Part shown: positions 1 through 12,758 of the stretch, in pieces
How the letters are laid out: each line of letters starts with the position of its first letter
Numbering within the stretch: the stretch's first letter is position 1
Assembly (NCBI GenBank): GCA_905182995.1
Contig: CAJJDP010000147.1
Span: 2,555-66,554 of the forward strand
Direction of reading: 5' to 3'
DNA from: Paramecium octaurelia
Lineage: Eukaryota; Ciliophora; Oligohymenophorea; Peniculida; Parameciidae
DNA: 64,000 bases
Made by a program: the position numbers and the translations under genes
The notes under the pieces: model-generated
Databases searched by the model: none
Told to the model about the DNA's origin: nothing
What the model saw: the letters and a program-made list of their open reading frames with translations, nothing else

Positions 1-243
1 ATTATTTTTAGTTAATCCTTATTGTACTATACTTGTAATCTGTTAGAATCCTTGTTTAGAAGCATCAGGAACACTTATCTTATAAGGACAATTCATTAAT
101 CATTAAGGGAAAGATTTAAAACCATTGTTTAAATCCAAAGGAAGTTGCTTTTTAGAAGACTTAAAGCAAAAGAAGTGAATTTGAATATTCATTAAAAACA
201 TTGCAATTATAATTTTAATCATTTTCTTATAACTTTTTTGCAT
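1..243 (-). CDS. Partial gene or fragment at left edge, possible signal peptide
   Basis: An ATG at 243 opens a minus-strand frame that begins with a Lys-rich then hydrophobic stretch, resembling a signal peptide or membrane anchor. It is read in the ciliate code and runs to the window edge. An in-frame TGA at 100-102 splits it, with coding-like sequence on both sides in the same frame. No GT...AG intron spans the TGA, so this is either a decayed gene or two unrelated short frames. I do not recognise the product. Confidence 0.25.
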
Positions 244-1053
244 AACATGTATTTTTTGTTACTCTTTAAATATTTTGGATAATATTGAGATGTTAGAAAC
301 AACGTTTATAAATTAATATTTATAGACGTATATATTATTAAATTTATAATATAAACAGAGTAAACAGGTTTAGTCCAAATAATGATTACTAATAGTTTAG
401 TATATTTTAGATTTTCAGTTTTTAATAAAGATAATGATACATTTAAGAACAAAGATAAGAAAAAAGATAAATTTCAAAAATTACAAAAATATTGATAACA
501 AAGTTAAAACATTGGGATTGAATGATTTTTAAAATTACTATTTTCTTAACATATTGTTTATTATTTTCAATTGATATTAATAGTATTAGATAGAATAAAG
601 TATTGAAAAGATATATTAATCATCAATAAGTATTCTAACCCTAAAAGGATTTAGATCATTATTTATCCATTCCTAACAAACATCTAATCATCTTAAATAA
701 GCATTATGTGAATTACATCGAAAAGCTACTTTCCACTATAATTTTGCATATATATAATGAACAGTTATTAACCACTCAGGTAGGAACTATAAAATTACCC
801 AAGATTGGATTTCATAAACCTAATTGAGAATATTAAAAAATAACAAAATTATTCTACTCTTTAACAATGAATTTAAGTCTATTAAACAATAAATTTTTAA
901 AATTACATAAATTTATTTATATTCCATAAATGTCATATTTTCTCTTAAAAGCTATAATGTTATGGCACAAACAGAACGAGATATAGAGCCAATTAAATTT
1001 ATTAGAAATCACTTCTAGTTAAAGCTTGTTATTTAAAATGATATCTCTCTTTT
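244..1053. other. AT-rich intergenic stretch, no gene seen
   Basis: About 800 bases of very AT-rich sequence. A short plus-strand open frame starting at 962 overlaps the C-terminal coding sequence of the minus-strand WD40 gene and looks like a shadow. I see no repeat array, RNA gene or conserved motif. Confidence 0.5.
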
Positions 1054-4000
1054 TCAACCTAAATTTTAGTCATCTGCATTGAGTGAAGAATTAATTTATT
1101 ATTCTGTCTTAACATTCCATAAACGGATAGACTTATCTCCACAACCAGATGTTAATGTAGTACCATCAGGAGAGTGACAAATTGAATTAACTGTTGATGA
1201 ATGACCATCTAATTTGGCTTTTTATTATCCTGTCTTAACATCCCATATAAGGATAGAGTTATCACTACCAGATACCAATGTAGTTCCATCAGGAGAGTAA
1301 CAAATTGAATAAACCTAATCAGAATGACCATCTAATGTATTCAACTCATTAATCTTCAGATCCTTCCAGTTGCAATCAAACATTATTGCTCCATTAATAT
1401 TAATTCCATTTATATTCACATTATTAAATTCAGATAAGCTTAAATTACATTTTGTAAATTTCCTTCAGCTAAGGAAGTATTTTTTATCCTCATTTTCTGA
1501 TTAGTTAGATCAACTTACATCTCAACCAACAAATTAAGTGAATTTGATCCACCAACAACATAACCTTCATCAATAGCAGTTAGATATACAAGAAATTTCA
1601 GCAATTCTATAATCTATTCATTTTTTGTATTTTTTATATAACAAATTTTCTTGTTTCTTTTTAAATGTCTCATGAATAATCAATTCTACAGAACTCATGA
1701 TTCTTTAAAATTTAGAGAATATTCAGATAACACCAACACTTCGTATAAATCTTCTGCAATCAAGAACTCTTAGATGGACCTTTTTATTTAATCAAAGAAC
1801 TCCTTACGTCCTTTTTATAGTTCCCATTCTTACAATCATCATTAAAGAATTAATTCAACCATTCTTCCTCAAAGTTTTCCTCATAAAATAATAATCCTTT
1901 TTAGTAATATTAGACTTAAGTGACTTGCCTAAAACTCATATTTTTTGCAAGCTCAATTAAATATTTTTTTAAATCGTGAAGAAAACTATCAGTGTTTATG
2001 GATTTTCCTAAGTTTTTCAATTTTTCTATTTATTTCAAATGATACAAATTAATAAACTCTTCATAAAAGTCATAACTTGTTAGATTGTATTCTTGTAGTG
2101 CATCACAAACTACTGTTAATTGCTTCCTTTTGTACTGCTATTTTTTTAAATGCATTATATTTTAACATATGAATGTATGGTAAATCTATTTGTGGAATTG
2201 TTTTTAGATCATTTACTTCTTTTTTGAAATTAAATGGCTGTTAATTTTTCTTCAAGTAAATTCCAAATTGCTTGAGCGATTTCAAGATACTTAATGATTT
2301 CCAAATCTGCTAAATTAACTTCTTAAGTTTTATTGTAATTCTCTTTTCATTTTCATTAATTAACTGATTTAGAAATTGTTTTTAATGTGTATAAATTTGA
2401 ATAAAAAATTGACTTTTCAAAAGTACTTTACGCATATTTGGAAAATTCTTAAGAAAATTTTTTTTCACATTGTTGATCTCTGCTGCTTTAGTCACCATAT
2501 CCGGCAACACTTAAACCACAATTTCCATCATATAAGGGGTTTCAATCAGCTTATTCAAGTTTATACTCTTGATCATTTTTTCATATTTTTCAACATTCCT
2601 AAGTTGTTCTAAATTCACACTTAAACTTCTCAAAGCTTCAGTGCTTTTTAACGCAATTAACTCATCATCTTTCAAAAATGATTAAATGCCCAAAATTTAT
2701 TCTTCATTCAAAAGATTTTCACCATTTGTTGCTTCTTATCTCTAAAATTATGAGAAGAATTTTTCCCAACAAATATCAAACCTATTAATATCACCGACTC
2801 CTCGATTTGAAATCTATGTTTACCATTCATATATTTCGAACATTAACATCTTCATTGTTTAGATTGTATATTTTTTTAGATATTCCTTCATTTATGTTTC
2901 GTTAAATTTTCGTAGTTAGATTTCTTTTAATTCTTTCTCTTTATCTGGTAAAAACCATACAGTATAATTACGGCTTGTAAATTTCACTTCTTGTTGTAAA
3001 AATTACAAGTGGGTCTGATCCATACTCATCTTGACGAAGTGCCTCTTCAACTGCTTGAAAAACTGGGTTTTTTAAAGAAGGTAATGAGATATAAACAGGT
3101 ATGAGCACTTGATTTCTGATTTTTTAACTTTTGTTATGTAATTTCCATACAAATTCTTCTGTTTTTTTGCTGAAGTGCTTTTACCAGATCCAGCTTAACC
3201 ATGTATTAATAAGACTGTTTTTTTTTCCTCAAATAATTCTTGTAATAAAAACTCGTTCACCTCTCCTCCCTGATCATTTAAATCTTCTAAATTCATTAAA
3301 ACACTTGGCGAAACTTCCACTTTTTCTTATTCGTGAAATATTTCTAACGTTTGTAATGGTACATAAATGGTCTTAACATTTTTGTATGGTGCTTCTTTCA
3401 ACACTTTCCATTTTCTTATCTCAAATAGTTATTCAACAGATTTTCCTCTCAAAAATTTTAAATCAAGACCTATGTTTTTGAGTTATCCCTTCATTTCATT
3501 AATTTTAGCCTCTACCCTGATTAGACTTTTTTCGAATATGATTAACAAAATCAGTATCAGTCTAAGTTATTAACCCATTTCATTAATATTTTCAATTTAT
3601 TCATCCAATTGTTTTGATGTTTCGTCGAGTTCTTTTTTTATATAGATCTCGTTAATTAAGTTTAGCTTCATGAGATATTTATTCTTACAATTCATCAATT
3701 CTTCTCGACATCTCCTGCATTTTCTTTTCAATTCTATCATGTTAGGTAGACCAATCTTTCGACAAAATCTACATTTACATGCGTATCAAGTGTTAATTTT
3801 TTAAAACATTTCTAACTCTTTGATCTTTTTCTTCAACCCATAATTAGATTAGGACTTCCTAACAAAAAGAAGTTATAGAATCTGAAAAACAATTAGTAGA
3901 AATCTAAATTACAGGAAACACAAGACCCTATTTAATTTTCCATTATTCATTATTTGTAAAGTCTTTGAACCTTTGGACCAAATTATCTAATAAATTTGAT

Positions 4001-7000
4001 TCTTCTTCTTTTTCTTTTTTGAATCCATCACTGCCCTCCTCCCAGTATATTTTTTTTATTTATTGAATTAGAAAATCTTATTCAATATTGAGGTTAGAAA
4101 AACATCTTTTTTAGGCTAATTTTTCTTGTAAATAATCTTCTAAGTAATCAAGAAAATCAAAGATAGGTATTTTAAATTGAGTAATCTCAATATCATTTAC
4201 CCTTTTAAATAAATTGGTTTCCAACCTTTCCAAGTATGAATGAAAATTTTCATCTGTCTCCTAATATAAATTAATTTATGAAAATTGTAATTGCTCTAAC
4301 TTCTAAATAAATTCTTAAATACGAAATTAAAATTGTTCTTAGAATTTAGTTTAAATATTTTTTTAATACATTTCAATTTAATAAAATGCACTAGAAAAAA
4401 AAGCAACTTCTTCTAATAAATTGCTCAATAGGCCTTCTCCTCCTTTATTATTAGTTTTTTTAAATTTACTACCTTCATTATGAATGATAGGTAATCTCTA
4501 TAACTTTCATTGCTTGAAAAATTAAATTTCTTGCCATTTTAATTGGCAAAACCTACATTTTCACTTTTTCCTGCTTTTTAATGAATAAATTAAGTTTAGC
4601 CATTTTAATAACTTTTTATATTGTATTCGAATATTAATTAACATTCTAAAAATTTTCTTGTTTGGGCATCCAAATTTTTCTAAAGTTTGAATTACAATTT
4701 TTGTTTATTGTATTATTCTATTCCAAATTTAGATCTTGAAATCTTCTCCAAAATCATCAATTTGAGACAAAAAAATTTCATATTTTTCTTTTTCCTATTT
4801 AATTACTAATGAATAATTAATCACGGTCCACCTTTTTTAAGTATTCAACAAATTTCCTCAATTTTCTATTTAGAAAATTAGGAAAGAGATTCTTTAATGA
4901 ATAATTCTTCAAACAACTCTAAATCTTTTCCTACTTATTTTATTTGTTTTTCATTTAAACTTTATTGAAATATGAGGAATTGTATTATTCCTTTTTACTT
5001 TGATAACATAAATTTAAAGTCTTCTTCAGCGATATTAATATTTTTTAATTCAGTCAAAGGTAATATGCAAAAGGTAGCTTTTGTACTCATAATTCTTTCT
5101 GGAAACTCTTCAATTACTTTTAACAGAAACTCATTAAAATTTATAGACAACTGACTTAATTCCATTGAATTGGCTTTTTCTAATAAAAATGAAAAAGATA
5201 TCTTTGAAGCAACCATTTTAATTTTAGCTTCAAATTTTTCTACCTTAACCTTTCTAGAAATTTCAACAACTGCAAATCAAAAAGAACTTATTTAATTTTA
5301 TTCATATCAACCCTTGAAGGGGCTGTCTCAATTTTAGACCTTATGATCATTAATTCCTGAAGGTGTTTATTAAGCTTTGGATAATGGTTTTAAATTCATT
5401 ACACATGTTTTCATAATTTTACTTTAGATTATTGACTAAGTTTTAAAAATATTTCAATAATTCAAATTTAAGATAAAATATTTCTAATTTTGAAATTTCT
5501 TTCTGATAATTTTCTATCAATTTTTCAACTTTTCCCCTAATCTTGTTTCTATTTTGCAGAGTTGCTGGTAACTGAAGGAATGAGAATTTATCTTCCTTAA
5601 AATCAAAATTTATTAATTCTTCCTAAATTAATTTTCTCCTATCTTCATCTTCAATACCTTTCTCGTCAATTGCTTTTCGATTTTGTGTTTAATTTTCTTA
5701 GTCTTAATCCCATATGATATATAATTATAATATCTGCAATAGTTCCAACAAGTTATTAATTTTTACAAAATTTTCACCTTCCACTTTTTCTTTTTTTTGC
5801 TTAAATTAAGTGTCATTATTTTAAGAATAATCTATGTGTTTGTAAGATAGATGTCCAAATTGTGAATAATATTTTGTATTTATTGTGAAAAAATTTTTAA
5901 TTTTAAGTCTTCATCATATTACTTATCTTATGTTAAGTTTCTACAAAGTTTTATTGCTTCTCTCAATTTCTCAGCATTTATTTGAATTAAAGTTAGCATC
6001 ATATTAGAAATCAAAAAACCCAAAAACCTTTTTATATTTTTCATTGCCAATATATTTCCATTTTCTTAAAGTTTTTATCCTTGAATTCCTAATTTGCTTT
6101 TTAAATAATACCCAATTGTAAAAGAGATATTTTGATGTTTTTCATTCATAAGAAAATCTTTAAGTAATAAAAACATATCCCATTGGCTTCGAATATTGTT
6201 CTATGAAATTAACTTAATTATTTATTTTTAAATTAACTTAATAGGATGACAGCTTAGTCATTACTATGATTCATCTGAATTAGTAATCCTTTTCTCTAAT
6301 ATTCCTTCCAAATTTAATCTAACTTTACTCCTAAATTTTATGTGTTTATCAACTGACTTAATTTGAGCTTTGTTAATAGAGGATTATATTATAAGTTTCC
6401 CCAATCATTTAGACCCAAAGATAATGATATTTCCACACATCTGAATTTTTCACAATATTATCATATACTTCCGCAATTTGTAAAATTATTTCTTCTAGGG
6501 TTTACATTTTTTCATTCTTCAAATAACTTATAATCTCCCATTACAACATATCTATTTAAAAATAAACTTCATATTATTTTCTATTATTGTTTCTAACATA
6601 CAATTTGGAAAGGTAACAAGCTCCCCGAAACAATGATTAAAGCAATTCTTCATTTGGTCTCATTTAAACTATTGAACTAATAATACCACCGAAGCATCCT
6701 TTCCAGATTTCTTCCCTTTCTTTGCTGTTATTAGGTGCAATCTCGAAAGAAGTTTTTGTTAAAAAAAGGTATAGCTCCATTTAATTTTGAATCAAATCAT
6801 TTTTTTCTATTTCCATATGTTGTCTTATTTCATCAGAGAGTTCCTAAAATTTCTTTTATTTATCACATTTCATGAATCCTCCCTCATTTATTCCATGGAA
6901 GCTAAAGATGATTTTAGAGAGAGATGCTGTTGTCTATAAAATAGATAAACACTTAAACTAATCTGTTCGAATGTAAATCAAACAGCTATTCAACAACTTT

Positions 7001-7308
7001 TGGATTCCTCCTAAAATTAAATCGTATGTTTTCACTACACTTTAGGCATTCTTATTTAGATTGTAAATATTTTCTTCCTAAAAAATAAACCATTATTGAG
7101 CTTTCATTATTTCTTAGGATTCTGATTCATCAGCAGCAATAACAGCCTTAGTACAAATTTACTCAACATAAAAATTGAATTTCTTAAAGAAATTCTGAAG
7201 GTCTTGGTTATCTGACTTTGAGATTCCTGAATTTGGGTAGATTGCATTCGAAGAACCGCAACCACCTCCTCGTAAAATGGATTCTGTTTAAGACATTTGA
7301 GTTAACAT
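1054..7308 (-). pseudogene. NACHT NTPase with pentapeptide and WD40 C-terminus, frame-broken
   Basis: A large STAND-type NTPase of a family expanded in Paramecium. From the ATG at 7308 there is a helical N-terminal region of about 300 residues, then further helical sequence, then a Walker A P-loop near 3190-3215 (VLLIHGQAGSGKST). A NACHT helical region follows, with an ETPYMMEIVVQVLP segment near 2510. Next is a short pentapeptide-like stretch near 1360-1450, then two WD40 repeats (SPDGTTL, SGSGD-like, LWNVKT) ending at TGA 1054. The frame breaks repeatedly: an in-frame TGA near 6350, and frame changes near 5890, 5290, 3060-3150 and 1460, several of them beside A/T runs. Short introns explain some breaks but not all, so I call it a pseudogene. 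Assembly errors in homopolymers are the alternative. Family members usually carry many more WD40 repeats. Confidence 0.75.
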
Positions 7309-8890
7309 TTTATCAATTAAAATAATAATTTCAAGAAGTTACAAAGTGTTTAAAAACTTAATATTAAATTAATACTTATATCAATGAAATTTTCTTTTAT
7401 AAATTATTATTTCCAACAAATTTGTAATTCTTATTGAACTATAAATAAATTTCTTATTATTATACTCTCCTTGAATTATTTTCTAAGTGTAACCATATTT
7501 TTATCATGGTTGTTAATGTTCAAAAAAAAGAGAGTTCAAGACATTTAATAACCCAAATTTATTTAGGACTAGGTCAAGTACAATACTATATTAAATATAT
7601 TTGTAAAAACAATATAATCGACTAAGAACCTTTCAGCTATATACTTTAAAACCAACCATTAAATAGCTACTATTTTTTTTTTGTATGATAACCCTTCTTT
7701 GTAGACCAGTTTTTAATTGTATAATCAAATCTTATCCAAAAGAAATTTGAAGAAAAAAGTTAATTCAACTTGAGATTAATTTAAATGACTTCACATTACA
7801 CCACCACTTTATAAAATAAATTTTACTAGATAGATTTGAGGCTAAACCCATATTATCACCAGCCTCAATTTTATATTCTAAAAATCATTATTATAAGTTG
7901 AATCACCCCTAAACAGTTCGATTAACCTGGTTTCTTCATCTTTTGAAATCGATCGGGATTACTTTATTTATATGTTCTCACTAACAGGGTCTCACAAATG
8001 AAAAAAAAATTGGGAATCATACTTCTAGTTCACATTATCATAATTTGAGAGTACAGTCTTCGTTTCTCAAGGCTAGATGTAGATTTTCTCTTCCTCTTCT
8101 TTTAAACCTAACATACATATTCATTGATTAACTAATTTCTTCAAAATTGTAGGTTCTTAACTTTACCTAATCTCCTCCACGTATTGATTATTGAAATAAA
8201 ATTCTATAAATTTCCCAAAATGTTTTTTTTTAATCTCCTCTATCAAATCAATATCAACTATCTGTTAAATACCTCTCAAATAAATTATCACAAAATCCAT
8301 AAATTTCACAATAAGCATAGTTACATTAACAATATAATTTGTTTAATTCTATCCTTTCTCAATAATTGGTATTTATTAATTTCAAATTTATATAGTCTAA
8401 AAAATATATATATATCAGAACGCTATCGCCCTATTCATTAAGAAACAATATTTGAATTTAAGATCATCACAAATACTATCTTATAGTTTATCATCTATGC
8501 CTTCAAAAAAAAAAATTCTAGAAATTATAGTAGCATCTTTATAAGATTAAATCACTTCAGGAGGTGCACTTGCTTTTGAATTTCGATTTGCCTAATTCAA
8601 TTAGGCTCTGAAATATTAGTGTGGAATAACTTAAAATTGTCTACATATTTCTTACAATTTAATATATTTCTGAAATTACTTAAAAATGATAGGAAAGGAA
8701 GTTTTGAATTATTAGAGGGGAATTCAAATTTTTTGAAGTTAATTTCTACATAATAACTAACTTAAAAAATTATTCTATAATATTTCAATTATTATAGAAT
8801 CTATATCATAATATGATCGATTAAGATTTTCAAGCCAAGTGTAACTCCTCCCAGATTTTTCATTTTGAATTTATTCCTTTACTTAATTCT
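7309..8890. other. Decayed coding-like region
   Basis: No intact gene. Minus-strand fragments around 7790-7950 read like coding sequence for 20-40 residues at a time (for example SKDEETRLIELFRGDS) before hitting TGA or changing frame. The plus-strand frame at 8184-8441 is very rich in Ile/Asn/Tyr and is probably spurious. The stretch is best read as remnants of one or more former genes. Confidence 0.35.
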
Positions 8891-9930
8891 TTATCCCATT
8901 TGATATGGGAACAACCTGGTTCAAATTACAGATTTTGTTAAATGTCTTTTCATGTACATCTATTATTATTGGATATTTATCCCGACAAACCAGAATTTAA
9001 GGTAATGATACCTTTTCAATTTATGAAATTTCTTAAACTTAATCAAAGCTAGGATTTTTGGTATGGATTAAAATACTACTATTCTAGTTATGTCTTCTTG
9101 TAATTTTTGTAATTCTATAATTTTTAGATTGCATTTGATTTTGAATAGGGTTTTAACATATGATTGAATTTAGGCTCTCATTATTGTATTTCAACTTCTC
9201 TTTTATTAACTTCTAGGTTCAGAATTTTCTGATATTTCATAATAATCTTATTTTACTATATTTATTAAAAATACTTTGATTATACCCCAAAAGACCTTGC
9301 TTATCAAGTTAATTAACTTTGAATTTGGTAAGCTTCTTGTTGAGGACTTTTTTCAATATTTTCAATATTGTTGATAATTTTTGTTGCCTTCTAATGTCTA
9401 TAGTTCATCTAAATTGTTATTTGATTTTAAACCATTGAAAATTACATGTCAAATTAGTAAACTTCAGTTAGATTAACATGTGTTAGAATAGTTGGACAGA
9501 TATATTGAGCAAAAGGATTAAAAAGGATATGGGTGGAGAGTTTACAATTATTTTTTATTTGAAAAATTATTCAAATAAAGTTAACCATCCCTTGAAAAAA
9601 AAACTGACAGACAAGGATTTCAAAATATCTCACGAATGTGTCTTTTCTGCAACACTCTCCAATTTTTTATGTGTACTGAGTAACAAAAATCTAGTTTTTG
9701 GCCAAAAACTTTTACTCCAATCCGTACCCAAACGAATTTCAATAAGCTTTAGGAATATGCATTACTCACTTTTCTTAGCGATAAAATCATTCCATAGACC
9801 AAGAATATATCCTGAAATAATAGTAGATGCTGTTTCTCATTATTATTTGAGAGAAAAAGGTGGGATGAGAAAATAATAATTTAATGATAAATACAATCAA
9901 AAAGCTTTCGTTGTTTATAATGCTAATTTT
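8891..9930 (+). pseudogene. Plus-strand gene remnant, unknown family
   Basis: Two plus-strand stretches look coding in the ciliate code. One runs over about 8930-9160 and includes MSFHVHLLLLDIYPDKPEF. The other is open from about 9372 to the TGA at 9811, about 146 codons of mixed composition (for example QKGYGWRVYNYFLFEKLF). A second plus frame, 9505-9876, contains no Gln stop-type codon at all, and its last third also looks coding, which suggests a frame change near 9800. No domain recognised. The 3' end lies against the C-terminus of the minus-strand vWA gene. Confidence 0.35.
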
Positions 9931-9940
9931 ATACTTTATT

Positions 9941-11543
9941 TTAATTCGTAAATACTTTTAGCAATTCATGAATTCCTTTACAATTTATAAAACAATATTC
10001 TTTGGCTAAAGCAGCAGTTAAGTAAATTATTTTTGTATTACCCATCAACTCAAGTGCTATTTCACTTGAATTACCAATCAACGATTTTAAAGATGAATAA
10101 TTAATCCAGCTTTTGCCTTTAGACATAAATGAGGATTGATATGGCTCCTCATTTTAAAATTCTTTCATTTATTTTATATCCTCTTCTATCTCTTCAAGAG
10201 GTTTTACTTTGTTAGATATCTTGCCTCTTTATTTTTTCTCTCTCTGGAATTTTCATTTTGGATAGGATAGATGAAATGATCCTATATATATTTTAGAAAA
10301 CTTGAATTTAATCTGATTTCCAGGCTATTGCCTGGTTGATCTAATATTACAAAGAGTAAAGTATACGAAGAGATATATGCATAGGATTTTCAATTGGTAT
10401 TATTTCGTTACAGTCTAATTTTAGTTTGGAACCATCACTAACTCTGAGAAGTGGTTCATCTGAAAATGCAGTGTTGGTTTACTCTTAGCTTATAATTTAT
10501 TAAACAGGCTAATCCACCTGAAAACGTTATGAATAAACACGAAGTTTCTCTTTAATTTCCTTGAATATATGACTTAGCTTTTCTTTGAGAGGATTATTAA
10601 TAAATTGGTCTAGGTATTTTTACAGCAGCAATACAACTAGCATTTTAATTATGTAATTTATCTCGTAACTAAGAATTCAAGGTAGTTGGGTAGGCATCAA
10701 CAACTGCTAAAGCTATAAATTAAATATCGTATTTGCGTTTCATTTTTTCAATTGAGTCTTTTAATTGTTCAAAGTTATAATTTTCTTAGCAATCAATTAC
10801 AAAAAAAAATGTAATGTTTTTTGGATAGTTTCCTCCCAATAGTCTATCAAAGGGTTTCTAAAGCGTTTTAGGTATATACTGAAATATGAGATCTGTACAA
10901 TTATATCTCCACTACCAACACTCCTAAATAGAAGAAGATCACATAATTGTTGTTCCCTTTATTACTTGATTTAGTTCTAACCAAGATGTCCAAAAATGGT
11001 GTTATGAGCTTCTACAATTAATTCATACTCAGAACTCTTTGACCCGGTACCATCAATAAGAGTGATTAAATATGATGAAGTGGTTGAGCATTTCTTAGCC
11101 ATATATAATTCATAATCTTAAAAGTGTTATCTCCAATTTATTTTCTAAAAACATTGGCCTGTCTCATGAGTTTTTATAGAGGAACTTAAATTCTATTCAA
11201 ATTAAAATATAGAAATATTATAAAAATTCAAAAATAGCTTTAAGATTATTTTGCCAATCTAAATTCCCTTTCAATTAGCCATCTAAAATTTATGATTGAA
11301 TTACATTTTTTAGTTCTATTAAATTATTAACTATTTACAAAAACATTTTATTTGGAAATAATGTCAAATACAACATTTAATTCAATTATGAAATCTAAGA
11401 TCTAATCTGTTTCTTAACTATCAAAATAGTGAAAAAATGTGAATAATCTGAAGTTAATTTATCAATATTTTAAATGCTTTCTTTATTTATACTATTTCTT
11501 TTAATAATTAATTAAATAGCTTAATTGCAAACTCATTAGACAT
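9941..11543 (-). pseudogene. von Willebrand factor A domain protein, frame-broken
   Basis: The ATG at 11543 starts a frame with a helical N-terminus. The vWA domain follows: a beta-strand leading to LITLIDGTGS (MIDAS-type D-x-T-x-S) near 11040, then after a clean 23 nt intron (GTAGTG...TACAG near 10900) a strand NITFFFVID and an alternating helix/strand pattern ending near 10600. The C-terminal part (10400-9941) contains IPIENPMHISLRIL and a Cys-containing segment but no domain I can name. Frame changes near 11480, 11210 and 10460 and in-frame TGA codons are not fully explained by introns, so this is probably a pseudogene. The last confident coding sequence is at about 9941, but the frame stays open to 9620. 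vWA proteins in ciliates are sometimes fused to alpha-kinase domains; I cannot confirm one here. Confidence 0.55.
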
Positions 11544-11649
11544 GTTTAAAACCTTTTATTTTAATAATCATTCAACAAAATAAGAAGATGTTATGAGGAT
11601 GTTTTGTTAAGATATTGATTTTTACTTATATTAGAGCAATGACAGAAAA

Positions 11650-12150
11650 TTTTAGATAAAATTAATGGTATTTAAAATACATGAGTTTCAAAAATGCCTC
11701 TCCCAAGGTGTACTTGCATAACTTCTATATATATTTTATTCTAAAAACAAGCTCTAATTCTGAATGAGCTGAACATGTATTACCAACAACATCAATTCCT
11801 TACAACTGGTAGGAGTAATCCTTTTAATGCCAATTTATTCAGATGTTTGTAGCATTTCTGCATCAAGACTTTTGATCACACATTATTTTTTCTGCATTTG
11901 CACATATGTATAAGCATACATTCAGTGTCATATCTTTGAGTGTATATGAAGGATCACAAGCTAGGCAAGTATCATTATTCTATGGACCTGTGAGACTGCA
12001 CGGTTTGAAATATATTCTGCTCCGCAACATGCTTGGGGACCATCACTCTATTTAGTATTGACAAATGGAAGCAAAATGGATATTGCCTAGCATAAAGATT
12101 GATGCCCTTGGATAAAGTTGCATCGTAAATAGCCCAAATTGACGACATGA
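11650..12150 (-). pseudogene. Cysteine-rich furin-like repeat remnant
   Basis: On the minus strand, about 11850-12050 encodes a cysteine pattern typical of growth-factor-receptor/furin-like repeats in ciliate surface and secreted proteins: CSLTGP...TCLACDPSYTL...VCLYICANAE. Several TGA codons and frame changes surround it and no start or end can be assigned, so it is a fragment of a former extracellular protein. Confidence 0.4.
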
Positions 12151-12758
12151 GACTTAAGATGGTACAAAGTCATTTGGAAAAATTCATGGAATAGAGCTAT
12201 TTACAAACTTGTAAGGAACTCAACAATAATTTTGTGAATCCATACAAGGTGGGATTCGCCTAGAAACATGTAAAACAAGTTAGTAATGTGATACTAATGT
12301 CTTAAGTCAAAGAAAAGGGTGAAAGAAAAATGTCATCCATTAGAGCAAAATTATGATTTAAGAAATTCTAGACTTCTTGTTGAATGTGTACAATAACTTG
12401 ATAGAGATGATCCACTAACTCAAAAGTTAAAAACTGATAGGCATTTCAAATTCATTTTATATTCAAGTGTTCATGATATTCGATATTGATCAATCAAAAT
12501 TGTAGTTTTTACATCCTGTTTTCATTCATGTTTGCATTCTATGTAAAGTTTCCTTTATAATTTTGTAGAAACAACACATATCCACATTATTGAAAGTTCT
12601 ATATAAAATCGGTTATTATATTTTTTGATTGAAAGCATCTAATTTTACACATTTCACAGTGAGTTCTTTTTGTAATTTCAGATATTGAACATGCAGATGT
12701 CCTGGGGTTACTTAAAGTACTTAGTATATTATCTTTTCTAATCTGTGAAAATATTCAA

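Noticed and set aside
962-1180. Plus-strand open frame (MAQTERDIEP...) in ciliate code
   Set aside because: It lies opposite the clear minus-strand WD40 coding sequence and matches nothing; shadow.
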